A stretch of 64,000 bases of DNA from a virus. Both the position numbers and the translations under genes were made by a program. Shown here one piece after another: positions 50,201 to 62,100 of this stretch. Within the stretch, counting starts at the first letter, position 1. Each line of letters starts with the position of its first letter. The DNA is taken from IMG/VR virus record IMGVR_UViG_3300032083_002724, positions 1 through 64,000 of that record, one strand, 5' to 3'. Below the pieces are notes generated by a model. It was given only the letters and a program-made list of their open reading frames with translations. It searched no databases and had not been told where the DNA came from.

Positions 50201-51353
50201 TGGTTCCTGTTGGAAGTGCATCTAGGTAATCTTGAAGTGCGTTAGCGCTTTGAGCTTGTGATCTATCTATTCCATCAACCCTTATTATGCCATGTAAAGC
50301 ACCATCGCCAGTTTGATTAGCGAATCTTTGTTCTAAAAAGTTAGATGCAGGGTGATTAGTTATGGGCAACAGGGTAACAAACAGTTCTGTATTTGAAACC
50401 TCACAAACTTCTAAACATAAATCAAGCAAAGTCATTTGATCATAATCAATAAAATATAAATCATCTAATGCTGGCAGTCCAGAAAGGTCTACCATGTAAT
50501 TATAGCCTCTAAACTTTATAAATCCCCCAAAACCAGCTTCATCATAAAGTGCAGGAATATCTCCAAAAAAACCTGTAAGAGCATTGATTGCCTGAACAAC
50601 TCTGAAGAATGGTATACCTTGTGGGCATCTCCTAGAAAAACCAGTGCCTGTTATTGGAAAACCTTTAACTCCACCTCCAAATTCTAGAGATTGTTGGACA
50701 TTAAGAGCTAGTTCTCCGAACATATCACTTCCACCCGGAAAAAGACTCTTTGTGAAAAGACCAAATGGTAGAAAATCGTCAGGCGTATTAAACTCTAAAA
50801 ATCCGTATATATTAAGTAAATTATCGTTATTAAATGTAGAGCCAGCATAACTATTTAAAATAAGAGAAACATTCGATAAAACTTCTCTGGGGTCTGTTAA
50901 CTGACAAGAAATACTTGGATTACCACCAATGTCTCTCGACTCGTTAATAGCCTGTAGAATACCGCCAAAACAAAAATGATTGTTACCACCAGCAACTTCA
51001 TTTCCATAGATATTATTAAATACATTTATGTATGAAGTTGGTATATCGCTTTGCTTGTCACCAAATAAGAAGAAAAGAGGAGCGCCCGGACTTGGTGGAT
51101 CAAAATTATCACCTACTAACACTTCGCCAGTAACTGGATCTTCATGTTCAAAATATTCATCAGGAGTTAAGTTTACACTAAGAGTAGATGGACTATCACC
51201 AAAGCCTGCTGTGCAAGTAAAATCCTTAATCGTTGTGTTTAAAAAAGTTTGTTGTTCATAAGCTGGCACGAGCGTGGTAGATGGTTGAAAATACTTTTTA
51301 AGTTTTTCACCATTTCCAGTGTTACCATCACTTCCTCTAAATAAACTAGACAT
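47196..51353 (-). CDS. very large virion structural protein (1385 aa)
   Basis: It starts MSSLFRGSDGNTG at 51353 with AAGGAGCG upstream on the minus strand. 1385 residues, mixed beta-rich with a few helical stretches (VDEEFYMAPQTSQQKLKVYG; KKVFDFVKGVAEECLGKKF). A late coiled-coil-like segment (RITRQQQRIQDERNAQLRKGFG) precedes the C-terminus. No enzymatic motifs. Its size, composition and neighbours point to a tail or baseplate protein. Function beyond that is unknown. Confidence 0.65.
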   Translation of the reverse strand: MSSLFRGSDGNTGNGEKLKKYFQPSTTLVPAYEQQTFLNTTIKDFTCTAGFGDSPSTLSVNLTPDEYFEHEDPVTGEVLVGDNFDPPSPGAPLFFLFGDKQSDIPTSYINVFNNIYGNEVAGGNNHFCFGGILQAINESRDIGGNPSISCQLTDPREVLSNVSLILNSYAGSTFNNDNLLNIYGFLEFNTPDDFLPFGLFTKSLFPGGSDMFGELALNVQQSLEFGGGVKGFPITGTGFSRRCPQGIPFFRVVQAINALTGFFGDIPALYDEAGFGGFIKFRGYNYMVDLSGLPALDDLYFIDYDQMTLLDLCLEVCEVSNTELFVTLLPITNHPASNFLEQRFANQTGDGALHGIIRVDGIDRSQAQSANALQDYLDALPTGTNITSKSLGKELTTVTTDKFVVGANEVEMYYFHGYSDRNPAWAKRYTLEESLSYQILPYFGTLPRKVGADSKNSKIVALPKGIGAYQQIMLDATSLNAIGVGNFYVTTELELRSALAGFKRWSEFLIDYDNVYMESTEANDVEEGAALQATPPIGLAVQHHPRISNNYAVTVPRSVWPNDGSNVGCNPNYGYPLYYGRATAIGLPSSSALSIGNAAVQAVEQEAETMGMIIEDIKDGTLEDQLGTDLSTIEKERLIKGLKRVNQNKRGRLANVIRVSQTLEKQGFENAKKVFDFVKGVAEECLGKKFLVKVPQKVNLYYDKTITRDNRGNIANGPFGFPPRNITTGGYQRPDVQDAILGDAGDYVGALEHNFNPLTKQFEFNYTPSTQGGYYESDLLNNNGGDGDQALHIFQGLAPADFTLFDLGNNRTSAYVRFDHSQHLLFKSFSPDTISLQVNQAGFSVPDLSYSLDNLSDGQEALAPGSNLAAQVAFVKATVDEEFYMAPQTSQQKLKVYGQHVNFNWTISPEKKIFNPDTCEYENAIGYSYAQPIPLQRAGAACDVVHYDATTENGITVFFPDTNHIYCLITLPNRAEPSIDSRLRDGPLQAGNTLLIKHFLGADVVRGLCGFNRPALRGTPTNLTREYATPPLGEGLIQAINKVRENQGFTEVSKQFVPGSPVYPDVVAIPFLSRDRTYGPWATQNGGGKIEFSQDENLAPWNFNGYAGMNAAGNIKAGLTTGALLTSGRGAFQVAGVPFGGVFLGRAISANGPLVSNITVNVGANGINTEYQLSLYTMKFGKLQKQREGNIARITRQQQRIQDERNAQLRKGFGKGQSGNVNITALYNSLGGALRSINSAGGGDQSSRNAPRHEIITIMPQLENYRPGGFQAGPDNFGNSSNIVNSTNVEVKGSILSDEQLNDAAQEFQGNFGLMNQAGYNTASNTVGQGRVPTSLEPGHPNMTSQEMPSQRASRDLYFKEDGIPSSKIATWGQSQNKGGNDGAV

Positions 51354-51687
51354 TTTTATCGCTCCTTAATTTATATCCTACAGTTCCTTCGTTTGTAGGA
51401 AAAATACCAAGTACAGCATTTGACGTTGCTGAAGCTGGCCCACGATTGGTTGATATTGCGCTAACTTCAGTAACTACACCACCAATTACTTCGTGAGCAG
51501 CAAGTAATCCGTAATACGAGCTGTTTGCTTCACCAGAACTAACTATACCATCATCAAAAATATTAGTGCCTTTAAAACCACCGTTTAAACCTCTGTTGTA
51601 TCTGCTATTTACACTGTGTGCAGGATCATCAAAATAATTACCTTTTGATGGATAAGCTAAAAGACCGCTTGGGCTAGGTAATGACAT
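51346..51687 (-). CDS. small virion protein (113 aa)
   Basis: A Gly/Ser/Asn-rich soluble protein: MSLPSPSGLLAYPSKGNYFDD and GVVTEVSAISTNRG. AAGGTG lies before its start on the minus strand, and it overlaps the following 1385-residue gene by eight bases. By position it is part of the virion block. No family recognised. Confidence 0.55.
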   Translation of the reverse strand: MSLPSPSGLLAYPSKGNYFDDPAHSVNSRYNRGLNGGFKGTNIFDDGIVSSGEANSSYYGLLAAHEVIGGVVTEVSAISTNRGPASATSNAVLGIFPTNEGTVGYKLRSDKNV

Positions 51688-51698
51688 AATTATACACC

Positions 51699-53165
51699 TT
51701 AATCAGATAATTCATAAGTCCAACTACAGTTCAAGCTATAAGCGCCTGTTTTTGGATTCCAAGTTTCTTGAGGAGCATTCACAAAGTATTTCCTTACATT
51801 ACTTTCTTGTGATGGAGATAAATCATTTACTATTCTTGATATTTCAGTAGCAAAAGGCGCAACTAAACTGGGCTTGGTTAGAAGTAAGTCAGATCTACTA
51901 TCACCATAACCAAGTCTGCTAGGATCAACTACGAACTCGATACTTAAACTTCTAGTAAATTCAGTTCTAGTTCCCATGCCCTGAAGTATAGGTCCAGTAC
52001 CTCTACCTATAATTGGTATCACACTAAATACATCTCCGGGGTACGTATCATTGATAGTAATATTTTCAGTTAATACTCCATCAAAAATATTAACTGGTCT
52101 ATTGTCAAAACTTATGTTATAACTAACAGTACCCTCATCAGGATTAAATGCTGCACTAACTGATTTTGGTTGACTATTCATGCTGTGTTCTGTAGCACCG
52201 TTCGCCCTTGTGTACAAATGAGAAGCAGTGCCAAAATCGCCATTATTAGACAAACTTAGCCATTCAGTTCTAGCATTATCATCTGCATTACTACCTGTGC
52301 CATCAGTTGTTGTGTCAAATCCACGTATGTTTCCATCTATAGAAACTTCAGTAAATCCTCCTGTACTAGAAGATGTATTTACAGTAAAGGACTCATGATG
52401 CTTGTTGCCAGAAGGTCCAATAAGCCAAGTATCTGAAATAGTATAACTACCAGCAGCTACATCAATACTTTGTGACCTTCTATGTTTATAAGAAGCATAG
52501 CCTTCTAGTTCTAGTAGACCAGCTTCTAAACCACCGTCTGGATAAGCAGCAGCAGAAGTAGCATCATAACCCGCATTGGTAAGATATGTTTTAGCGTTGT
52601 ACCATGCCGCACATGAACCAGCAGGATCACCAGTAGTAGAATCATCTACATCAGCATTTTCTCTGCCAACCGCAGTAACGTTTCTCGTCACTGTGTAATA
52701 CTTTATATTTTCCCCATAAGTATTATCTTGTTCTACACTGTAATCTTCGCCAAAAGATTCTATTTTACCTGCACCACCATCACCACAAGCTTCAGCGGTA
52801 GCGTCTCTACTATAAGCTATTAGATTTACTGTGTAGGGTGCGTGGTTAATGTATACACCCTCTCCAAAACTTATATCCAAAAGTCTACATTGAAATTCTT
52901 GATTTCCAACTTCTAGCTTTACCCACTCTTTATCAACAAAGTGACTTTCAATACCCTGCTGCGAACTAAGTATAACATTTAATCTAGAAGAAGGGACTTC
53001 TGCTTCATCTGAGCCTCCACCAGATATATCAACAACAAAACCAGTTAATGTTATATTATATACTTTAGTAAACCTAGCCGTTTTATTTCTGTCTTGGGAT
53101 ACAGATATGCTGACAAACGGTGCTGGTATTATGTCGCTACCTTCAACTTTTACTACTGATGCCAT
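51699..53165 (-). CDS. virion structural protein (488 aa)
   Basis: A beta-rich protein. VYNITLTGFVVDISGGGSDE and FDNRPVNIFDGVLTENITIND suggest repeated sandwich domains, and the middle (residues about 130-330) is Gly/Ser/Asp-rich and probably flexible. No enzymatic motif. AAGGA sits before its ATG on the minus strand. It follows the giant gene after 21 bases. It may be a tube, baseplate or fibre-attachment protein. Confidence 0.6.
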   Translation of the reverse strand: MASVVKVEGSDIIPAPFVSISVSQDRNKTARFTKVYNITLTGFVVDISGGGSDEAEVPSSRLNVILSSQQGIESHFVDKEWVKLEVGNQEFQCRLLDISFGEGVYINHAPYTVNLIAYSRDATAEACGDGGAGKIESFGEDYSVEQDNTYGENIKYYTVTRNVTAVGRENADVDDSTTGDPAGSCAAWYNAKTYLTNAGYDATSAAAYPDGGLEAGLLELEGYASYKHRRSQSIDVAAGSYTISDTWLIGPSGNKHHESFTVNTSSSTGGFTEVSIDGNIRGFDTTTDGTGSNADDNARTEWLSLSNNGDFGTASHLYTRANGATEHSMNSQPKSVSAAFNPDEGTVSYNISFDNRPVNIFDGVLTENITINDTYPGDVFSVIPIIGRGTGPILQGMGTRTEFTRSLSIEFVVDPSRLGYGDSRSDLLLTKPSLVAPFATEISRIVNDLSPSQESNVRKYFVNAPQETWNPKTGAYSLNCSWTYELSD

Positions 53166-53186
53166 GATTATTTCCTTTGTATGCTA

Positions 53187-56100
53187 TTATGGACTTGGCG
53201 TTGTCGTAACACCACTAGAATATAAATTAAAACCAGATCCAGAGAATACTCCAGAAACCATATCTGGAATGTTGCTAGCATATAGTCCCAATCCACTACT
53301 TAATACACGCCCTTCAGCTACTTCTGCGAATAAATTCATGGAACCACTAGCTACTGGAGGTCTTCCACTGGTGTATAGAGTGAAGTTTCTATTATCAATT
53401 GGAACTCCTCTGAACCTTTGTCCTGTTATTTCTTTTATAAATGGTCTGTGGACAACAAAGCCTCTTTGTGAAGGATCTTGACCAGATACTTCTAAGAATA
53501 TCTCTCCCTCATTATTTGTATACAAAACTCCACTTGTTTCATGCTCTGTATTTAATCCACCGCTATTGTGAACTTCAAGATATATAAAATCACTAACGTT
53601 AGATGTTTGAGATCTATCTATGCCAGAATCACTATATATTCTAGCTTGTAAGAATATTCCGGTGTTGGCAGTTGTCTGGTCTGGGACTCTCAATATACCA
53701 TCACTAACATACGCAGCGCCAGCGTCTAGCCCCATCGTAAATGTTGTATGATTACCACTAGTCGCAAACTTATGATGAGGAGATCCTACAGCAAATATGT
53801 AATCACTATCTGATGTCTTATCTCTAGAGACAGACAAAGCTTTACCAAAGTAATCATTTTCAGATCCAGATGCAGATACTGTCTTTTGCAATCTAGAATT
53901 GTAACCCTGTGGTACGAGTTTCTGTACCAGCTGCCAATCTTTAGTTCTGCTATCCCAATCACTTACTGCGTCTTCATAGACAAAAACTGCTCCATTATTA
54001 AGAACAGCTGTTACTCCACTGCCACCTAGAGCATACTCATGCCTTACGCCCGACTCACCCATGTCATATATATTTCTTTCAGGTATATCAATAGAAGCAG
54101 AGAACGCTTTATGATTAAATGCTCCACTTGCTTCACCTCCCCTAGAGAATATCATTTCCTCAAAATTAGGGAAGTCATGCCCCGGCGCTCCAACAGCAAG
54201 TACATCATCACGGAAATCAACTGAATAACCAAATTGATCAGTTACTCTAGTAAGATGATCTAGCTCTCCAGAAGTGTAAGCGTGATTACCCAAATGCAAA
54301 GAACCAGATGCAAGCTCTACATCAAATATATCTTGACCAACATTAATACTCGTAGGTCTAAACTTACGAACTACGTTCCAACTCTTACTACTTCCACCAA
54401 CTACACCGTAATCACTCAAGGTTCTAGTTCCACGCTCGTACAAGAATGCAGAACCAGCACCACCTCCATAGCTAGTAATCGTTCCAGATATTGCTTCGTA
54501 TCTAGGCGTGTTACCAGAAACAGCAGTCCAAGTAGTTGGAGTTTCTGAAGAGAAAGCAGCAAAAGGTGAACCAACAACAAGTTTATTATCACGTATAGCT
54601 ACAGAGTATCCAAACAAATCACCCGGATATCCAGAAGGTAATTTGTCAAAATCAAGATAATCATAACCTTTATCTTTGAGTAGTTGTGGCATCTGCCCAT
54701 AGAATGCATCAGCATACATAGTGCCATCTATAATTCCACTAAACTTAGCAGTTCCCCCGTAGATATATTGTTCTTGATCAAATGATGCAATTTGTGCTTT
54801 TTTAAGAGCAGGTACTTGTTCGGGGCGAGGAGGAAGATCTGTTGGCAATATATACAATGGACTTTCACCAATATCAATATCTAAAATAGTAATAACATTT
54901 CCATTTCTTTCTGCTGCTGGATCAACATCATCCATGAAATTATTCATCTGTAATCCTGAAGTTGGAGTAGTTCCATCTCCAGCGAACCTAATCATTAACC
55001 CAGAATTACCAGTGGAGTTAAAGAGTTTTTGAGGACTAGATTGAACAGGGGCTTTGATTCTTGATATCACATTGTAGGAATTGCCCTGATTTTCATCTGG
55101 GAAAACAGTGTCTGGATATAAACTATTTAGAAAATCAGCAACAGTGTCATGTATAACTCCATTTTCATTAGCAATCCTACTACCCTGAATTAGACTAGCA
55201 TCAGTCAAAACAGTAATCCTAGACTTATCAACGCCAACATCAAAAGGTCTTTGGTGATATACTTCTTGGGCTGCTACAACTGGACCGTCATCAATTAAAC
55301 CATCAGGATTTCTTTCAATAAATATTCCAGAACACTCAGTAGATGGACAGTATTTCATGCTATTTGTGCTGACAGGTCTTGATTCAGTGACTGTCGTAAC
55401 TACTTCTGGAGTTCCCGGTATAATAATTTCTCTTTCACCAACCTTAACTGGAACTGGTGTAAGTTTTACATCAGAAGGTAGTAAAGCTCCAGAAATTCCA
55501 ACAATACGTGTTGTAGATGGATTGAAGCTTAATGATTGAGCCTGTTCTAAAGTATAGTTAATCTTATTTGCATCCATGTAAATGGTAATTTCATTAACAT
55601 CAATAGCAGTAGTACCATCTCCACTTGGGATATAAATATTTATTGATTCATGATTTACTGACCCATCAAACTGAAACTCTCTTTGTCTTGGAGTAAATGC
55701 GTTAATATCATACTTTTGCTGCTCAGATCTAGTCTTATGTATACGAGCGCCAATAAAGTCATTAGCAACAGTTCTAAATTCATTGTGTTGAGGATTGCCC
55801 GGAATATGAATAACGTCTTTTATTTCTACATTTGAACCACTTGCTTGTGCGCCATATCTTCTATCGCAATTACTAATTAAGAAATTGGTTTGTAATTTTT
55901 CATTAAAGTTTGCAGATATAGTATCAACGAATACTCTATAACCAGAACCAGCTAGAACAGGGAATGTTACGGAGGCAACACCTGTCTTCAAATATGGCAC
56001 ATCAATTATTTCAATGAAGTCATCAGTTATATTATGTATATCATTACTGTTTCTATTTTGTGAACTAAGTAAAGCAGTGCCTCCAGATCTTATATCAACG

Positions 56101-59100
56101 CAAACTAAAGAACCTAAAGGAATATCTCGAATCTCAGCAATAGTATTATTGCTAATCCTTCCATATGCATTTTTTAATTCAATAGAACCTTTCAAATCTG
56201 AGTATGCAAACATTTCAGTAGACGGAGTGGTGCTTCCCTGTAGCGTAACTCCATTTGGAAGTCTAAAGTCTGTTACATCTGCGTACTTACCTCTAGCTTC
56301 TAATAATAAAGGTTTAATATTTATACCTAAACTATTTGCAATTTTCTCAACAGCTCGTATCCTATCAATACTAACTGATGATTCATTGCTACTACTACGA
56401 CCTAAAGTAATATATAATTTTTTATTATTTGTTGAAAGCCATTCTTTAATAAATCCCATCTCTCTGTTAAACACTGTATCACTTATGGGATCACCATTAT
56501 CGTCTAGCAGTGTCGGATTAGCAATCCAAGCAGCTTGATAATGATCGTTGTCTACATAAAATTTAAATGTTGTAATAGTATCTAATTTTCCGTCAGAAGG
56601 TATAGAGGCTTCAAGTAAAGCATCTAAGATAGACTCTTCTCTAGCTTCAAAGAATGAGTCAGTTCCTGTCCAATCAGCAATGAAAGCGAAGTCTTTTAGT
56701 CTCTCTGTTTCACTTCCAACCTCGTAAAGAAGATTGTCATAGAATAAAACATGTCTATCGTCACGACCACTAAATATAAATGATCTTAGCTCTGTCTCAG
56801 TAGTGCCAATTAATATTACCTCTGACGAGCTTTCTGCATATTTTTCTTTAGCAGTTATTACCAAAGGCTGGATATTAACAGATGACCTCTTCTGTTCTTT
56901 TTCTGGATTGGATTCCCCTCTTAGAATATTAGTTTTATTAAACGATTGATCTGGAGTAGTTATAAATTTACTAGGACTTGAAGTAGGCTGTATATTTAAA
57001 TTAATACGCTTGTAATTATTTGAGTCAGCTGACCAGTAAAAAGCAGCCTCTTCAAAGGGATCATCTCCAAACACATCTTCAGATATAATTTCAGTACCCA
57101 TTATATCTTCAATAATTATTTCATCTGGTGTAGCTGGTGTCACCTTCTCAAAACTAACATGTTCTGAAGCCACCATCAGAGGAATTGGCTCATAATTTAT
57201 TAAAGTAGGAAATACTGGACAATCACCTTCACCAAGGCAACATCCATAATCAAGTTCATTAACAGTTCCAAACGCAAAAGCTAGATTAACTGGATATATG
57301 ATAACTCCAAGACCTCTTGGGTCTTCACAAAAGTCATTCCATTCTGCTCTAAGGTCTCCACCGTGTTGAGGTATCATATTACATCTACTGTTTAGATCTG
57401 CATAACTTGGAAAATCTCCTATTTCTGGAATGCCAAGAATATTCTTTCTTTCTTCACAAGTATATGCTTCGTATATACCGGGGTAATTTAGTTTTATATC
57501 ACCCACGCCTGATGCGTAAAGATCAGTACTAAGAACATAAGTTGATGTAGTATTTCTAGGAACAAAGGATGGTATTACATTTGGTTCATTTTCATTGAAT
57601 TCTTGGTCATCAAGTCTATTCGACCCAATCATAGATTCAAACGAATTTCTAGCAGGAACAATCGTCATTCTAGAATCTAATCGTTGAAGAATCTTATTTA
57701 TTATTGCAGTGCCTTCTGCGTAAATCCCATTACCTTCAAATCTAGGATCATCAGCGACAAGAACTAAATGTCTATCACCAAGACCCAACCAATCTTGTAT
57801 GTTGTCTAAAACTTCATCACTTAGTGCATCTATTTCTGGAGTTATTATAAATGCTAATCCTGCGTCATTAGGAATGTCAACTTCACTCTCTGGCAGTCTA
57901 GTAAATGTTTTGGAATTTGAAGCAAAAATCTGCGACATGTGATCAAACAGATTAGCACCTTGTGATTCAATATTTACAGATCTATGTTTGTTACCAAACA
58001 AAGTAAACTCTACAGCTTTATTGTTGTGCGGATAGTATCTTCTAGATTCAAAAACAGTTACAGAACCAGCATTAACACTATTGTACCATTGACTTTTAAT
58101 ATGTGTTACGTGATTGTAGTTAGTTTGTGGCCTCCACCATAGATCAATTAATCTAAGTGGATCGCCAGTACCTATGTCGTCATGTAAAACGCTATCAGTT
58201 GGCGCACCAGCTGCTACTATACTACCATCCTCGTTAACTGCAACACTGTAGCCTAGCCTTGGAGTAGGAGCAAACTTATTAAACAACCAGCTCCATTCAC
58301 CTCCCGGTTTTATTTCTGAATACTTATATTCTTTTATTAAATCATAACAATGTATATTATTATCTCTACGTAACTGCAATTTACCACTTGGTGTTAATTC
58401 ATCATACACAGCATTGTCAGCAACACTATTACTACCTGCCTCGCTTTGAAGACTTTGCCACCTTCTAAGCATGGTTCTCAAGTATCCCGTTGGATTGTCA
58501 TTAGACCCAACATCAGAAAGCCAACTACCCACATAAGGTCTTGGATCTACGTAATTTTTTTGCCATATTTGAACTGCTTCATTAATATAAGGAGAGCCAA
58601 TAGCAATAACATTTGCATCATCACTAATTGCAACAGCGTGTCCAAATCTATCTACCGTATTATTATTTAATGTTGTTGGAGAATAAATCTCATCTATGAT
58701 ATTCCATCCAGAAACTCCATCATTATTTTCTTCTTCAAAAACAACAACTACACCACCACTAGGTGGAGCTACATTGAATGTAGCAGCATCAACGTCGAAG
58801 TTACCTATAAAGTTAGCAAACAATTCAAAATCTCTAGAATTTTTCATTCTATCTAAATCTAAAGTTTGACGCAACAATTCATTGGAAAGATCTATCCACC
58901 TTTCTCCTCCAAGCTCTCTATTTGTAAACTCAGTTGTAGCTCCAGATCTAGGAGTTCCACCTATGTCTGTCACACCACTAGCAAGAGAGTATTCTGCATA
59001 CCAATCTTTAAATCTATCGAATGAAGCACCTAGTTTTCCTGCTCCCATAGAAAAGCTATCATCAATAATAGCAGAAACAATTACAGGTATATTATTGTTT

Positions 59101-62100
59101 GGTTTTGTTGCATCATACTTGAATACGCCACTCTCTGCACCGTGGAAGATTTGTTTTAGTTGTTCAAGCATTTTGTCATCTGTAGCTTGCCATCCACCAG
59201 TTTGATTGTTATCAGTTCGTTTGTGATTATTAATCTCAAACTTGAACACTGTTCCATCTGCTTCTGGATCTATAAATTCGTTAGGATCTGCATTAGCGTC
59301 ATCCAAAACAGGCTCAACTACAATAATCTTAGGATCTATTTTAACAGCAGGATCACAATAGAACTTATATAGTAAATCATGTTCTTCAATGACAGATAGA
59401 ACATCACGCCATGTTTGCGTAATAGGATGTCCACCCGGACCACGGAATGTGCGCTCTTGCACAAATGGAGATGTAAAGACAAACAGGGCTACTTGTAAAG
59501 AATCTGGAACTGGGTCATCAAATCTTCTAGACCACTTACCGTTTGGCGCACCTGCAACAATAATAGGACTGTTTCCAGAGCTAGACATGTCTAATGAATA
59601 TCCTAGATTTCTACCTTCTTGGTTAAGCGTCCAGTTAGTCTGTATAGCAGCGAATGGAAGATCCCTCTGATTGGCTGTCCCTTCATTCAATCTAGTAATG
59701 ACGGATCTTGTCTTGCTATCTCTTCTCATTCCCTCTGGATAAGCCAGTTCTGTTACTAGAGAGAATCCAGATTTATCATCTTGCTCAGACCAATCAAAGC
59801 CGGTAGGTGCAGGATTTCTTTTGTACACAAATACTGAACCAGCTTCTCCAAGAGAATACGATCCAGTGAAATCGTGTACTTCACGATATGGCGCACCCAC
59901 AAGTAAGTAGTTGCCCTTTGCTTTAACGGATGCTCCATATTCGTCACTGTAATCTCGACCAGAAGCTTCAGGAGTACTAACAACGCCAGAAGCTCCAGAT
60001 ATACCATCAGCAATTAACTTGATACCAGAGAAATTAACTTCATCATTAAACCCATACTCTATGCTCATTGATGCTGGAACACTTTTTCTGTCAGTGCCTC
60101 CAGACTTACCAAATATAGTCATTTCATAAGGAGAGTCAGGCACAAGTCCAGTATATTTTCTGATTCCATAGAAGTGACCACTGTATCCTACATCTGTTTT
60201 AAAGCCACTAGTAGCTAGATTAGTATACAATCGTTTAGGTCTAAATATTCCAGCTTCTACACAATCATCACCAAATGTTTCTCCGTGGATAGTAATTGGA
60301 GTCTCAGTTGCTCTTTCAAAATTGAAGTCACAGCTGCCAAATGCTGTCAAATCAACACCACGTATTTCATCATTGGCTTCTAAATATGAATAATCAGTTT
60401 CATTTGCTAGAATACCTGTTCCAACATTTTCATTAGTCCAGTTGATGAAGTTGGAAGCATTGTCTGTATTCGCCAAGAATGCGTAACTCATAGTTACAAG
60501 GTTTAGATTAGAAACTCCAGAAGGCACAACTCTAGAACCAATTACAAACAGAGGCATTTGATCTATATTTGTATCTTGTGCTGGCTGTACTGTATTCTCA
60601 GTATACAGATTCATTAACTGTGTATCTGTAGTAGGATCTGGAATTGTACCATGTACGAATAAAGATTGTTGTTGATCTGTTTCGATCACGCCATCAGAGA
60701 ATGAAAATAAACCTATACTACCAGATGGTGGCAGTGGTGTGATGTCCGTAGTGACAAATAAATTCATCTCAGAACGAGCATCCAACTCTATCTTACCACC
60801 AACAAAAAGACTAATAGCAGGATTATGAGTTTGTATATGTGGCTCATGACCAAATAATTCACCAATAGAACCAAAAGAATTTAGACTTGGATCAAATGTT
60901 ATACTTCCCTCGATGGTGCTAGTCACTAATGTCAAAGGTGGAATACTACCATTTATAGGATCGAGCGATACAATATTTGTACCAGAAGTGTAAAGATTAG
61001 CACTTCCACTAGCTACAGGAACAGCTTCACCGCTTGTGTATAGATTAAAGTTTCCAGAGTCTATGACATGACTATTTACAAAGAACTCTATAGCTTGATT
61101 ACGAATAGTGCGACCGTCAACATAGAAAGTAAATCCAGATTCAGGGATTATTATTCCAGAAGCCAAAGCCTCTTCAGCTCTAAGATTTACAGCATGTAAT
61201 TTAAGATTAGATCTAAATGATGTGCCAGATGGATATGCTAAGTCATACTGAACAAACATTTCATCTAAATCAAAATTGTAATATGCTTCAGTCTTTTCTC
61301 TATCAATTACATCGCTGTTGAAGTCAGCCCAAGGTTCTGAGTTGTCAATAAAATCTTCATAAGTGAAAGTACTGCTCAACTTTTGCCAGCAACCACTCTG
61401 CTCTAAGTAGTGTGCCTTACGATTTACTAAGCCATAATTACTTCTTTCAAGCTCACTGGTGTCGTTATATTGTGGCGCATAAAGGCTAACAATTAACTTA
61501 GGACCAGTTGTTCCATCTGACCATGTAACATTATTATCAATGTCATGTTCCATTATGGTGTCAACAACTAATCCTCTTTGTGTAAAATCGTAACCTCTCG
61601 GTAAAGATTTAGATATTCTAGGTGTGACTGCGTAAAATCTATCACTATTGTCATCTCTTGGCACACTAAGATTAAATCTTAACATGTCATTTTCTATCTG
61701 AGAATGATAAGCTAAACCTGATACATTTATAGAGCCACTTGGTAAAGCAGTATCAGTCCTTTGAGTATAACCACTACCATCATGAGATAGGTTAAAGATA
61801 ACAAAATCCTTGCCTACTCTTGTTGTAAATCTATCAAACTCATGATTAAATTGACAAATCTTAAAGTCACCCAAGTGCCACTTTTCAGTTTCATCGTTTA
61901 CATATTCCCAGAAATTGTATTGTCGTTTATCGTAAGTAAGACTGCCACTATCAAATGGTACTTTAAGAGTCCTGAAGTAACCAGAGGCAGAGGTTTGCTG
62001 CATTACTCTAGATTGCTCAGACGGAATCAATCCTTGAACAATATTAGCACCACTAGCATTAAATCCACCTAAACCTATGTCTGTTATAAATGCGTTAATA

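Noticed and set aside
55357-56538. Plus-strand open frames inside the giant minus-strand gene
   Set aside because: They lie opposite a continuous, domain-rich coding frame, have no ribosome sites and encode low-complexity or hydrophobic products typical of antisense reading.
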